The notes under the pieces were generated by a model. That model searched no databases and was not told where the DNA came from. It worked only from the letters and a program-made list of their open reading frames with translations. From VAXT01 sp963774625 (GTDB taxonomy: Bacteria > Actinomycetota > Thermoleophilia > Gaiellales > Gaiellaceae): a stretch of 64,000 nucleotides of DNA. The position numbers and the translations under genes were made by a program. Of the stretch, positions 34,237-42,388 are shown one piece after another. The stretch spans positions 186,001-250,000 of the forward strand of contig CAVZFQ010000018.1 of assembly GCA_963774625.1 (NCBI GenBank). The letters are read 5' to 3'. Position 1 is the first letter of the stretch. Every line of letters starts with the position of its first letter.

Positions 34237-35158
34237 TCACGTTCCCGTCCTGGCCCACGAGGTGCGCGAGCTCCTCGCGGTCCGGCCCGGTGAGACCGTC
34301 GTCGACGCGACCTTCGGGGCGGGCGGTCACGCCGCGCTCCTGGCCGCCGACCTTCAGGGCTCCGGCCGGTTCATCGCCGTCGACCGTGACCCCACGGTCA
34401 AGCCGTACTACGAACAGTTCCGCCGGCGGACGGGCGTCCAGTCGCGCCTCCTGCGCGGCGAGGCTTCGGTCATCCTCGACCAGCTCGCCGAGAACGGCCT
34501 GCAGGCGGACGCGATCCTGCTCGACCTCGGCGTCTCGAGCATGCAGATCGACCGCCCCGAGCGTGGCTTCTCCTACGCGGTCGACGCGCCGCTCGACATG
34601 CGCATGGACCCGACCGCGGAGACCTCTGCCGCCGATCTAGTCAACGACTGGCCCGAGCGCGACCTGATCTCGATCTTCCGCCGCTACGGGGAAGAGCGCT
34701 ACTCGAAGCAGATCGCCCGTGCGATCTCGCGTCGCCGCAAGCAGCAGCCGATCGAGCGCACCGGCGAGCTGGTCGAGCTGATCCGCTCCGCCATCCCCGC
34801 TCCGGCGCGCTTCGGAGACGGTCATCCTGCGAAGCGCGTCTTCCAGGCGCTCCGCATCGCGGTCAACGACGAGCTCGGCGAGCTCGAGGACGCCCTGCCG
34901 GCCGCCTTCGACATGCTGCGCCCCGACGGGCGGCTCGCCGTCATCGCCTTCCACTCGCTCGAGGACCGGATCGTCAAGCGCTTCTTCCAGAAGCTCGAAA
35001 AGGGCTGCATCTGCCCGCCCGACTTCCCGATCTGCGCCTGCGGGCGGGAGCCCGAGCTGCGCCGGCTCAACCGCCGGGCGATTCGTCCGAGCGCCGACGA
35101 GGTCGCCCTCAACCCGCGCGCCGCGTCCGCCAGGCTGCGCGCCGTGGTGAGGACATAA
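34202..35158 (+). CDS. rsmH: 16S rRNA (cytosine-1402 N4)-methyltransferase RsmH
   Basis: RsmH methylates C1402 of 16S rRNA in the decoding centre. The 318-residue protein has HVPVLAHEVRELLAV, the SAM-binding DATFGAGGHAA, LLDLGVSSMQID, RIAVNDELGELE and FHSLEDRIVKRFF, all diagnostic. ATG at 34202 starts inside mraZ. A cysteine-bearing C-terminal segment (KGCICPPDFPICACGREPEL) is normal for the family. It is the usual second gene of the dcw cluster. Confidence 0.95.
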   Translation: MLPNVLQPNETDHVPVLAHEVRELLAVRPGETVVDATFGAGGHAALLAADLQGSGRFIAVDRDPTVKPYYEQFRRRTGVQSRLLRGEASVILDQLAENGLQADAILLDLGVSSMQIDRPERGFSYAVDAPLDMRMDPTAETSAADLVNDWPERDLISIFRRYGEERYSKQIARAISRRRKQQPIERTGELVELIRSAIPAPARFGDGHPAKRVFQALRIAVNDELGELEDALPAAFDMLRPDGRLAVIAFHSLEDRIVKRFFQKLEKGCICPPDFPICACGREPELRRLNRRAIRPSADEVALNPRAASARLRAVVRT

Positions 35159-35159
35159 C

Positions 35160-35534
35160 GTGGGCCAGGCCGCTGCGGCAGACCGTCCTCGCCGTGGTCC
35201 GGCGAAGCCGCGGCCCCAGCCGAAGCCCAAAGCACGGGCCAAGAAGGCGCCCCGCGTACGAGTCGCAGGCGGCGCGGTCTGGATCGGGATCGTCGCCGTT
35301 CTGCTGTCCGGCGTCGTCGCGCTGAACGTCGCAGTCCTGCAACTGAACGTCCAGCTCGAAGATCTGGGGACGGAGCGGACCCGGCTGCGTGCCGAGAACG
35401 CGGATCTCGCCTCCGAGATCGCCAGCAAGGCTCAGGCCGGACGGATCCACACTCTCGCCCGCGGCCAGCTCGGGCTCGAGGTTGCGGACGCGGGCCGGAC
35501 GACCTACTTGAACGTGGGGTCGGGCGGCGAGTGA
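35160..35534 (+). CDS. ftsL: Cell-division protein FtsL-like
   Basis: A 124-residue bitopic protein: a basic cytoplasmic tail (RRGPAKPRPQPKPKARAKK, residues 10-30), one membrane helix (about 37-58) and a short extracellular leucine-zipper coil (LEDLGTERTRLRAENADLAS). Sequence identity in FtsL is low everywhere, so the call rests on size, topology and the fixed place between rsmH and ftsI. FtsL forms a complex with FtsQ and DivIC/FtsB and helps activate FtsWI. GTG start, 1 base after the rsmH stop; it overlaps ftsI by 4 bases. Confidence 0.85.
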   Translation: MGQAAAADRPRRGPAKPRPQPKPKARAKKAPRVRVAGGAVWIGIVAVLLSGVVALNVAVLQLNVQLEDLGTERTRLRAENADLASEIASKAQAGRIHTLARGQLGLEVADAGRTTYLNVGSGGE

Positions 35535-37219
35535 CGGCGAAGGTGCCCAACCGCCGCATCCGCCTGCTGCTCGTCGTCTTCGCCTTCGCGTTCCTGGCCA
35601 TGTTCGTCCGGGCCGCCTGGCTCCAAGGCGTGCGCGCGCAGGACCTGGGCCGTATGGCGGAGAGCCAGCAGCGCGTGACGACCGTCGATCCGGGCTCGCG
35701 CGGGACGATCTATGACCGCGAGGGCATCCAGCTCGCGATCGGCCGCCAGGCGACGACTGTCTACGCGAACCCGCAGCAGATCGACGACCCGGAGCTGGTC
35801 GCCGCAGTGGTCGCCCAGACGTTGCGCCTCGACCCCAAGGAGGTCGAGCGCCTGCTCTCGGACAAGTCGAAGGGCTTCGTCTACATCGCGCGCAAGGCCG
35901 ACGCGAAGCGCGCGAAGCTGCTCGAAGAGCAGAACATCGTGGGGCTCGGGTACCTCCCCGAGGAGCAGCGCGTCTACCCGCAGCGGCACGTGGCGTCACA
36001 GGTAATTGGTTACGCCGGGACGGACAACCGAGGCCTGGCCGGTTTGGAGCTCGCCCTCGATCCGGTCCTCCGAGGCCGGCCGGGCCGGGAAACCGTCGTC
36101 CGCGACCCGGCGGGCCGGGCGATCAGCATCCTCTCCTCGACGGCCGCCGAGCAGGGCCAGGACGTCTACCTGACTCTCGACCACACGCTGCAGGCAAACG
36201 CCGAGGCCGTGCTCCGCCAGACGATCCAGCGCTGGGGCGCGGAGGCGGCGAGCGCCGTCGTCCTCGATCCGCGCAACGGCGACATCCTCGCGATGGCCGT
36301 CGAGCGCGGCTACGACGCGAACCGCTTCCCGATCGTGCCGAAAGACCTGCAGCGGAATCGCGCCGTCACGGACACGTACGAGCCGGGCTCGACGTTCAAG
36401 GTCGTGACGGTGAGCGCAGCGCTCTCGGAGGGGCTCGTCTCGCCGAGCACCGCGTTCACGCTGCCCTACGAGCTCCAGGTCGCCGACCGCACCATCCACG
36501 ACGCGCACGAGCGCGGCACCGAGCGAATGACGGTTGACGAGATCATCTCCAAGTCGTCCAACATCGGCACGATCACGCTCGCTCAGCAGGTCGGCGAGGC
36601 GCACCTCTCGAAGTGGATCAAGCGCTTCGGCTTCGGCGCGCCGACCGGCATCGACTTCCCGGGCGAGACGCAAGGGATCGTTCCTCCGCTCGAGCGCTGG
36701 TCGGGGTCGACGATCGGCACGCTGCCGATCGGGCACGGCATCGCCGTCACGCCCGTGCAGATGGCGGCCGCCTACGCCACCGTCGCCAACGAGGGCGTCT
36801 GGTTGCGCCCGCACGTCGTCGCGAAGGTCGGCTCGATCGAGCGCCCTGCGTTCGCCGCCCGACGCGTCCTCTCGCCGAACGTCGCCCGCCAGGTGATGGC
36901 GATGATGCGCGACGTGGTCGTCGAGGGCACCGGCCAGGAGGCTGCCCTGCCCGGGTACCAGGTGGCGGGCAAGACCGGGACAGCGGCGAAGCCGGACGCG
37001 AGCGGCGGCTATTCGAAGTCTGATTACGTCGCCTCCTTCGTCGGCGTCGTTCCCGCGACGAATCCGCGTCTCGTCGTTCTCGTCACGATCGACGAGCCGC
37101 GCGGCGCGATCTGGGGCGGCACCGTCGCGGCCCCGGCCTTTGCCGACATCGCCCGGTTCGCGCTCCAGTACCTCGAGATTCCGCCCGACGCACCAGAGAC
37201 GCTCCCCGCTCGGGAATAG
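35531..37219 (+). CDS. ftsI: Septal peptidoglycan transpeptidase FtsI (PBP3)
   Basis: A 562-residue class B penicillin-binding protein. One N-terminal membrane helix (about 8-30) is followed by the pedestal (GSRGTIYDREGIQLA) and the transpeptidase domain with SxxK in EPGSTFKVVTV, SxN in SKSSNIGTI and KTG in VAGKTGTA. No PASTA repeats are present. It crosslinks septal peptidoglycan with FtsW. The last 18 codons are duplicated 197 bases downstream (separate entry). A gap of 234 bases with hairpins then separates it from murE, unusual in this tightly packed cluster. Confidence 0.95.
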   Translation: MTAKVPNRRIRLLLVVFAFAFLAMFVRAAWLQGVRAQDLGRMAESQQRVTTVDPGSRGTIYDREGIQLAIGRQATTVYANPQQIDDPELVAAVVAQTLRLDPKEVERLLSDKSKGFVYIARKADAKRAKLLEEQNIVGLGYLPEEQRVYPQRHVASQVIGYAGTDNRGLAGLELALDPVLRGRPGRETVVRDPAGRAISILSSTAAEQGQDVYLTLDHTLQANAEAVLRQTIQRWGAEAASAVVLDPRNGDILAMAVERGYDANRFPIVPKDLQRNRAVTDTYEPGSTFKVVTVSAALSEGLVSPSTAFTLPYELQVADRTIHDAHERGTERMTVDEIISKSSNIGTITLAQQVGEAHLSKWIKRFGFGAPTGIDFPGETQGIVPPLERWSGSTIGTLPIGHGIAVTPVQMAAAYATVANEGVWLRPHVVAKVGSIERPAFAARRVLSPNVARQVMAMMRDVVVEGTGQEAALPGYQVAGKTGTAAKPDASGGYSKSDYVASFVGVVPATNPRLVVLVTIDEPRGAIWGGTVAAPAFADIARFALQYLEIPPDAPETLPARE

Positions 37220-37223
37220 GTCC
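37167..37223 (+). repeat. Copy A of a 57-bp direct repeat (end of ftsI)
   Basis: The last 18 codons of ftsI with the stop, from AGTACCTCGAGATTCCG through TAGGTCC. It is repeated at 37364-37420 with about five mismatches. Confidence 0.8.
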
Positions 37224-37270
37224 CCGGCCACGGGCCGGGGACTCGCCGTGAGTGCTTTGCACTCCCGGCG
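37220..37270. terminator. Two hairpins directly after ftsI
   Basis: GTCCCCGGCC-ACG-GGCCGGGGAC (37220-37242) has perfect 10-base arms. A second stem, CGCCG-T-GAGTGC-TTT-GCACTC-C-CGGCG (37244-37270), has 11 pairs and one mismatch. There is no U-run, so full termination is uncertain; they may attenuate or protect the mRNA end between ftsI and murE. Confidence 0.5.
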
Positions 37271-37334
37271 ACGAAGAGCCCACTTCCTGTAATGCCTGCT
37301 TCATCGACCGGCGTGTGGCAGGAGCCACAAGACT

Positions 37335-37356
37335 GTGCCTGGCACGTGCCTGGCAC
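37335..37356 (+). repeat. Two tandem GTGCCTGGCAC units
   Basis: GTGCCTGGCAC at 37335-37345 and again at 37346-37356. Each unit is itself palindromic (GTGCC-T-GGCAC). A TGTGGC-AGGA-GCCACA hairpin lies just upstream (37313-37328 region). The same unit is the core of palindromes at 14.06 and 33.70 kb. Confidence 0.65.
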
Positions 37357-37363
37357 TGGAACG

Positions 37364-37420
37364 AGTACCTCGAGATTCCGTCCGACGCGCCAGAGACGCT
37401 CGCCGCTCGGGAGTAGATCC
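37364..37420 (+). repeat. Copy B of the 57-bp direct repeat (extra ftsI 3' end)
   Basis: A second copy of the ftsI 3' end, reading YLEIPSDAPETLAARE and a stop, without a start codon or the rest of the gene. It differs from copy A at about five positions. The 140 bases between the copies hold hairpins and the tandem GTGCCTGGCAC units. Confidence 0.8.
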
Positions 37421-37453
37421 TCTCGTTGGTACGCTCGCCGCCGTGATGCGCCG

Positions 37454-38858
37454 GTGGACCTCACCAGCCTCCTAGATCCCCTCGCACCCGTCCAGGTCGT
37501 GGGCGAGCCGGCTGCCGAGATCGCCGACCTCGCCTACGACAGCCGCGCGGTGCGACCGGGGACGCTGTTCTTCTGCGTGCCAGGTGAGCGCGCGGACGGG
37601 CACGAATATGCGGCGGGAGCGGTAGAGGACGGCGCGGCGGCGCTCGTCGTGACGCACCCCGTCTCGGTTCGAGTGCCGCAGATCGTGGTCACGGACGTGC
37701 GCGAGGCCATGGCCCACGCGGCCGCCGAGTTCTTCGGTCGGCCGACGGCGCAGCTCGAGATCGCCGCCGTCACCGGGACGAACGGCAAGACGACGACTTC
37801 GTTCCTGCTCTACTCGATCTTGGAGGCCGCGGGCCGCGAGCCGGGGCTCCTGGGGACGATCGAGAGCCGCGTGGGCGGCGAGCGCAGGGCGGCAATTCGC
37901 ACGACGCCCGAGGCGATCGACCTGCAGCGCACCTTCCGCGAGATGCTCGACGCCGGCAATCTCAGCGCCGCCCTCGAGGCGACCTCGCACGGCTCCGAGC
38001 AGAAGCGACTCCTCGACGTCCGCTTCGCGCGTGCTCGTCTTCACGAACCTGAGCCAGGATCACCTGGACTTCCACGGGACCATGGACGCCTACTTCGAGG
38101 CGAAGCGCCGGCTGTTCGTCGACGGCCTCCCGCCCGCTGCCGTCAACGTCGGCGATCCGTTTGGCAAGCAGCTCGCGGACGAGCTGCGAGGGCTCGGGGG
38201 CGAGCTCGTCACCTTCGGCTTCTCCGACGACGCCGATCTGGGCCCGGAGGACGTCGACGTGAGCACGTCGCGGCTGCGAGGCCGGTTCAACGTCGAGAAC
38301 ATCCTCGGCGCCGCTGCCGCCGGTCGGCTGCTCGGCATCGACCAGAGTGCGATTGCCGCGGGGATCGAGAACCTCGACGGCGTCCCCGGGCGGTTCGAGC
38401 TGGTCGACGAGGGGCAACCCTTCACAGTGCTCGTCGACTACGCGCACACGCCGGAGGCCCTCGAGAACGTGCTGGTCGCTGCCCGCGGGTTGGACACCGG
38501 GCGCGTGCTCTGCGTGTTCGGCTGCGGCGGCGATCGCGACCGCGGCAAGCGCCCGATCATGGGAGGGATCGCCGGGCGTCTCTCCGACATCGCGATCGTC
38601 ACCTCTGACAATCCGCGCAGCGAGGACCCGCGCGCCATCATCGAGGAGATCGTGGCGGGGGCCGGCGCGGGCCTCGAGATCGAGCCGGACCGCCGCGAGG
38701 CGATCGTGCGCGCCGTCGAGGAGGCTCGCCCGGGCGATGTCGTCCTGATCGCGGGCAAGGGCCACGAGCAGGGTCAGCAGTTCCGGGACCGAACAGTTCC
38801 CTTTGATGACCGCGAAGTGGCACGAGAAGCCCTGAGGCGCCTCGGGGCAGCAGCTTGA
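37454..38858 (+). CDS. murE: UDP-MurNAc-tripeptide synthetase MurE (interrupted by a +1 frameshift)
   Basis: MurE adds the third residue (usually meso-diaminopimelate) to UDP-MurNAc-L-Ala-D-Glu. Frame 1, from GTG 37454, has ADLAYDSRAVRPGTLFFCVPG, the ATP loop VTGTNGKTTTS and TTPEAIDLQR. At about 38030 the frame changes; the second frame resumes with LVFTNLSQDHLDFHGTM and ends normally (DNPRSEDPRAIIEEIVAG, the DNPR motif of DAP-adding enzymes). Removing C38030 restores RFAVLVFTN. About 467 residues, the usual length. It should be regarded as functional pending resequencing. It overlaps murF by 4 bases. Confidence 0.9.
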
Positions 38859-40133
38859 TCCCGCTCTCGCTGGACGAGATCGAGGCCCTCTGCCCGGGCC
38901 GGCTCGACCGTGCTCCCTGGGCCGACGAGGCGACCGGAATCCAGGTGGACTCCCGACGTATCGACGAGGGTGACCTCTTCGTGGCCGTCGGCGACGGCGT
39001 CGACTTCCTGCCCCACGCGTTCGCGCGCGGGGCCGCCGCCGTACTGGTCCCGGAGGACGCCTTCTCCGCCTTGGCCGCCCTGGGCAGCGCAGCGCGCGCT
39101 CGCAGCTCGGCGAAGGTCGTGGCCATCACCGGATCGACGGGCAAGACGTCGACGAAGGACATCCTGGCGGCGCTCTGCAGCCCCCATGCGCGTACCGTTG
39201 CGGCGGAGGGCGGGCACAACAACGAGATCGGCCTCCCATTGACGCTTGCGCGCATCGAGGCGGACACGGAGATCGTCGTCTGCGAGATGGGCATGCGCGG
39301 CCTCGGTCAGATCGCAGAGCTGTGCGCCCAGGCCCGTCCCGAGATCGGCGTGATCACGAGCATCGGGCCGGTTCACCTGGAGCTACTCGGAACCGTCGAG
39401 CGAGTCGCGGAGGCCAAGGCAGAGGTGGTCGCCTCGCTCCCTGCAGGTGGCACCGCAGTCGCTCCCGACGAGCCCTTGCTGGAGCCGTACCTCGCGCGCG
39501 ACGACCTCGACGTTCGCCGTTTCCGGCCCGAGGACGTGCTCGAGTTCGAGCCGTCGGGTGAGACCGCGCACCTACGACGTGAACGTGGGGGAGCGCGAGG
39601 TGGAGCTCGACGTGCCCTTCACGGCGCGCTACCAGGCGTTGAACGCCCTCGCCGCCCTCCATGCCTACGACGCGCTCGGGCTTCCGCTCGACGAAGCCCA
39701 GACCGGCGCGAGCGGTATCGCGCTCTCGCGCTGGCGTGGTGAGGAGATCGAGCTTCCGGCCGGCGGCCTCCTGATCAACGACGCCTACAACGCGAACCCC
39801 GTCTCGATGAAAGCGGCGCTCGAGCACCTCGCTGAGCGCGCGGGCGACCGGCGCAAGGTGGCGATCCTCGGCGAGATGGCCGAGCTCGGGCCGGACGCTC
39901 CGGCCCTGCACGCAGAGGTCGGGCGTGCCGCCGCCGAGCACGGTGTGGCGATCGTCCTGGCGGTGGGCCCGCTCGCGCGCGAGTACGGAGAAGCGCGCTG
40001 GGTCGAGACCGCCGAGGAGGCCGTCGCCGTGCTGGACGAAGTGCTCCGGCCGGGCGACGCCGTCCTCGTCAAGGCGTCACGGGCTCTCGGGCTCGAACGC
40101 GTGGCAGAAGCCATCGAGGCGGTGCGCGTCTAG
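38855..40133 (+). CDS. murF: UDP-MurNAc-tripeptide-D-Ala-D-Ala ligase MurF (interrupted by a +1 frameshift)
   Basis: MurF attaches D-Ala-D-Ala, completing the UDP-MurNAc-pentapeptide. Frame 1 has TGIQVDSRRIDEGDLFVAV, ATP loop AITGSTGKTSTKD and EGGHNNEIGLPLTL. After about 39569 the second frame gives TYDVNVGEREVELDVPF, LINDAYNANPVSMKAAL and ILGEMAELG. Removing the extra C at 39569 gives ETATYDVNVG. About 425 residues in all, near the family norm. The stop is followed immediately by the mraY ATG. Confidence 0.9.
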
Positions 40134-41159
40134 ATGGAACGAGTCCTCGCCGCAGCGATCCTCTCGATGGCGATCTCGATCCTCGTCGGCCCCAAGCTGA
40201 TCGCCTTTTTCCGCGCGAGGGAGTACGGCCAGCACATCCGCGAGGACGGCCCCGCCGGACACATGATCAAGCAGGGGACCCCGACCATGGGCGGCGTCCT
40301 GTTCGTCCTCTCGGCCGCGATCCCGTTCCTGATCCTGAGCCGCTACACCGCCGAGGGGCTGACCGTCTTCTTCATCACGCTCGCGTGCGGCGCGATCGGT
40401 TTCATCGACGACTACATCAAGGTCACGCATCGTCGCTCCCTCGGCCTCTCCGGGAGATGGAAGCTCCTGCTGATGGCCGCGATCACCGTCGGTGCCGGCT
40501 GGGTCGTGATCGAAGAGAACATCGACAAGTCCGTCTACGTGCCGGTGCTCGACTGGACGATCGCGCTCTCGTTCGGCTTCTTCGTGTTGCTGTTCCTGAT
40601 CATCGCCGGCGCTGCGAACGGAGCGAACTTGACCGACGGCATCGACGGCCTTGCGGTCGGGGTCGGGATCATCGCGCTCTTCACGTTCACCGCGATCAAC
40701 ATGCTGGCCTACATCCGCGAGGGCCAGCTCGACGTCCCCGTTGGGCGCGACGCGGCGCAGGACCTCGCGATCTGGGGAGCGGCGCTGATCGGCGGGATGA
40801 TCGGCTTCCTCTGGTTCAATGCGTTCCCCGCGGAGCTCCAGATGGGCGACACCGGATCGATGGCGATCGGCGGCGCGCTCGCCGGCTTCGCGATCATGAC
40901 CAAGGCGGAGCTCCTGCTCCTGCTGATCGGCGGGATCTTCGTCGTCGAGGCGCTCTCGGTGATCATTCAGGTCTTCTCGTTCAAGTACTCCGGCCGGCGC
41001 CTCTTCCTGATGGCGCCGATCCACCACCACTTCGAGATGAAGGCCTGGTCCGAGACCAAGATCATGGTGCGGTTCTGGATCGTCGGCGGGCTTCTCTGCG
41101 CCGTGGCGTTCGCGCTTTACTACCAGTACTACTTCTCCGGCTTCCGCGAGCTGCGATGA
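40134..41159 (+). CDS. mraY: Phospho-MurNAc-pentapeptide translocase MraY
   Basis: MraY transfers phospho-MurNAc-pentapeptide to undecaprenyl phosphate, making lipid I. The 341-residue protein has about ten membrane helices, the KQGTPTMGGVLF motif, FIDDYIKV (Asp pair), NLTDGIDGLAVG, and APIHHHFEMKAWSE with the active-site His cluster. All catalytic elements are intact. It overlaps murD by 4 bases (ATGA). Confidence 0.96.
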   Translation: MERVLAAAILSMAISILVGPKLIAFFRAREYGQHIREDGPAGHMIKQGTPTMGGVLFVLSAAIPFLILSRYTAEGLTVFFITLACGAIGFIDDYIKVTHRRSLGLSGRWKLLLMAAITVGAGWVVIEENIDKSVYVPVLDWTIALSFGFFVLLFLIIAGAANGANLTDGIDGLAVGVGIIALFTFTAINMLAYIREGQLDVPVGRDAAQDLAIWGAALIGGMIGFLWFNAFPAELQMGDTGSMAIGGALAGFAIMTKAELLLLLIGGIFVVEALSVIIQVFSFKYSGRRLFLMAPIHHHFEMKAWSETKIMVRFWIVGGLLCAVAFALYYQYYFSGFRELR

Positions 41160-42388
41160 AGCTGCCGCGCCGTGCCCTCGTCGTCGGCCTCGCGCGTTCG
41201 GGGCAGGCGGCGGCACTCGCCCTCGCGAAGCGCGACGTGAGCGTGATCGGGTTCGACCAGGCCGAGATCGACCCCGGGAGGCTTGCCGCAGCGGGTGTCG
41301 AAGTTCGACGTGGATCCGAGGAGGACTCGCTACTCGATGATGTCGAACTCGTCGTCAAGAGCCCGGGCGTGCCGGGAGATGCCGCTCTCGTGGCGGCTGC
41401 TCGCGCGCGCGAGATCCCGGTCTGGAGCGAGGTCGAGCTCGGTTACCGGCTCCTGCCGGCCCGGCTCGTCGGCGTCACCGGCACGAACGGCAAGACGACG
41501 ACCAGCGAGCTGCTCGGGGCGATGCTCGAGGCGCCGGTCGCCGGCAACGTCGGCCGCGCGCTCACGGAGCTGGACGGGCAGGTCGGCGAGGGCGACTGGG
41601 TCGTCTGCGAGCTGTCGAGCTTCCAGCTCGAGGACATCCACGAGCTGCGACCCCGCGTGGCGGTACTCCTCAACCTCGAGCCCGACCACCTCGATCGGCA
41701 CGGCTCGCTCGAGGCCTATCGCGATGCGAAGCTGCGGATCTTCGAGAACCAGGAAGCCGGCGACACCGCGGTCCTCCCGCGCGGGTTCGGCGAGGTCGCG
41801 GGCCACGCGTCCCGGGTCGAGTTCGGCGCCGACGACGAGCTGCCGGCGGAGCCGTTGATGCCGGGCGCTCACAACCGCGAGAACGCAGCAGCCGCGACCG
41901 CGGTCGCGCGTGCGATCGGCGTGGCAGAGGAGCAGATCGCCAAGGCCCTTGGTTCGTTCACAGGCGTCGAGCACCGGCTCGAGCTGGTCGCCGAGAAGGA
42001 AGGCATTCGCTACGTCAACGACTCCAAGGCGACCAACACGACGGCGGCCCGACAAGCGGTCGCGGCCTACGACGCGCCGTTGTACGTGATCCTCGGGGGC
42101 CAGGGCAAGGGCGAGAGCTACACCGAGCTGGCCCTCGACCTGAGGGGTCGGGCGAAGCGCGTCTATCTGATCGGAGAGGCGGCGAACGAGATCGGGGTCG
42201 CGCTCGAGCTGGCGGGCGTCGACCACGTCCAGAGCGGCGATCTGGCCACAGCGGTTCAAACGGCTGCCCGCGAGGCGCGTGAGGGCGCAGTCGTCCTCCT
42301 CGCGCCCGCGTGTGCGAGCTATGACCAGTTCCGCGACTTCGAGGAGCGCGGTGACGAGTTCAAGCGACTCGTGCAGGAGCTCGGATGA
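41156..42388 (+). CDS. murD: UDP-MurNAc-L-alanine--D-glutamate ligase MurD
   Basis: MurD adds D-glutamate to UDP-MurNAc-L-Ala. A 410-residue protein, slightly short of 440-450. N-terminal Rossmann (ALVVGLARSGQAAALAL), ATP loop GVTGTNGKTTTSELL, CELSSFQLEDI, NLEPDHLDRHGS, VEHRLELVAEKEGIRYVNDS and APACASYDQFRDFEERG are all present. ATG 41156 overlaps the mraY stop; the end overlaps ftsW. Confidence 0.95.
   Translation: MKLPRRALVVGLARSGQAAALALAKRDVSVIGFDQAEIDPGRLAAAGVEVRRGSEEDSLLDDVELVVKSPGVPGDAALVAAARAREIPVWSEVELGYRLLPARLVGVTGTNGKTTTSELLGAMLEAPVAGNVGRALTELDGQVGEGDWVVCELSSFQLEDIHELRPRVAVLLNLEPDHLDRHGSLEAYRDAKLRIFENQEAGDTAVLPRGFGEVAGHASRVEFGADDELPAEPLMPGAHNRENAAAATAVARAIGVAEEQIAKALGSFTGVEHRLELVAEKEGIRYVNDSKATNTTAARQAVAAYDAPLYVILGGQGKGESYTELALDLRGRAKRVYLIGEAANEIGVALELAGVDHVQSGDLATAVQTAAREAREGAVVLLAPACASYDQFRDFEERGDEFKRLVQELG

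Noticed and set aside
37250..37264. GAGTGC-TTT-GCACTC as a CIRCE element
   Set aside because: CIRCE is TTAGCACTC-N9-GAGTGCTAA; here the arms are in the opposite order and the spacer is 3 bases.
37335..37356. Tandem GTGCCTGGCAC units as a CRISPR-like array
   Set aside because: Only two adjacent 11-bp units without spacers and no cas genes.
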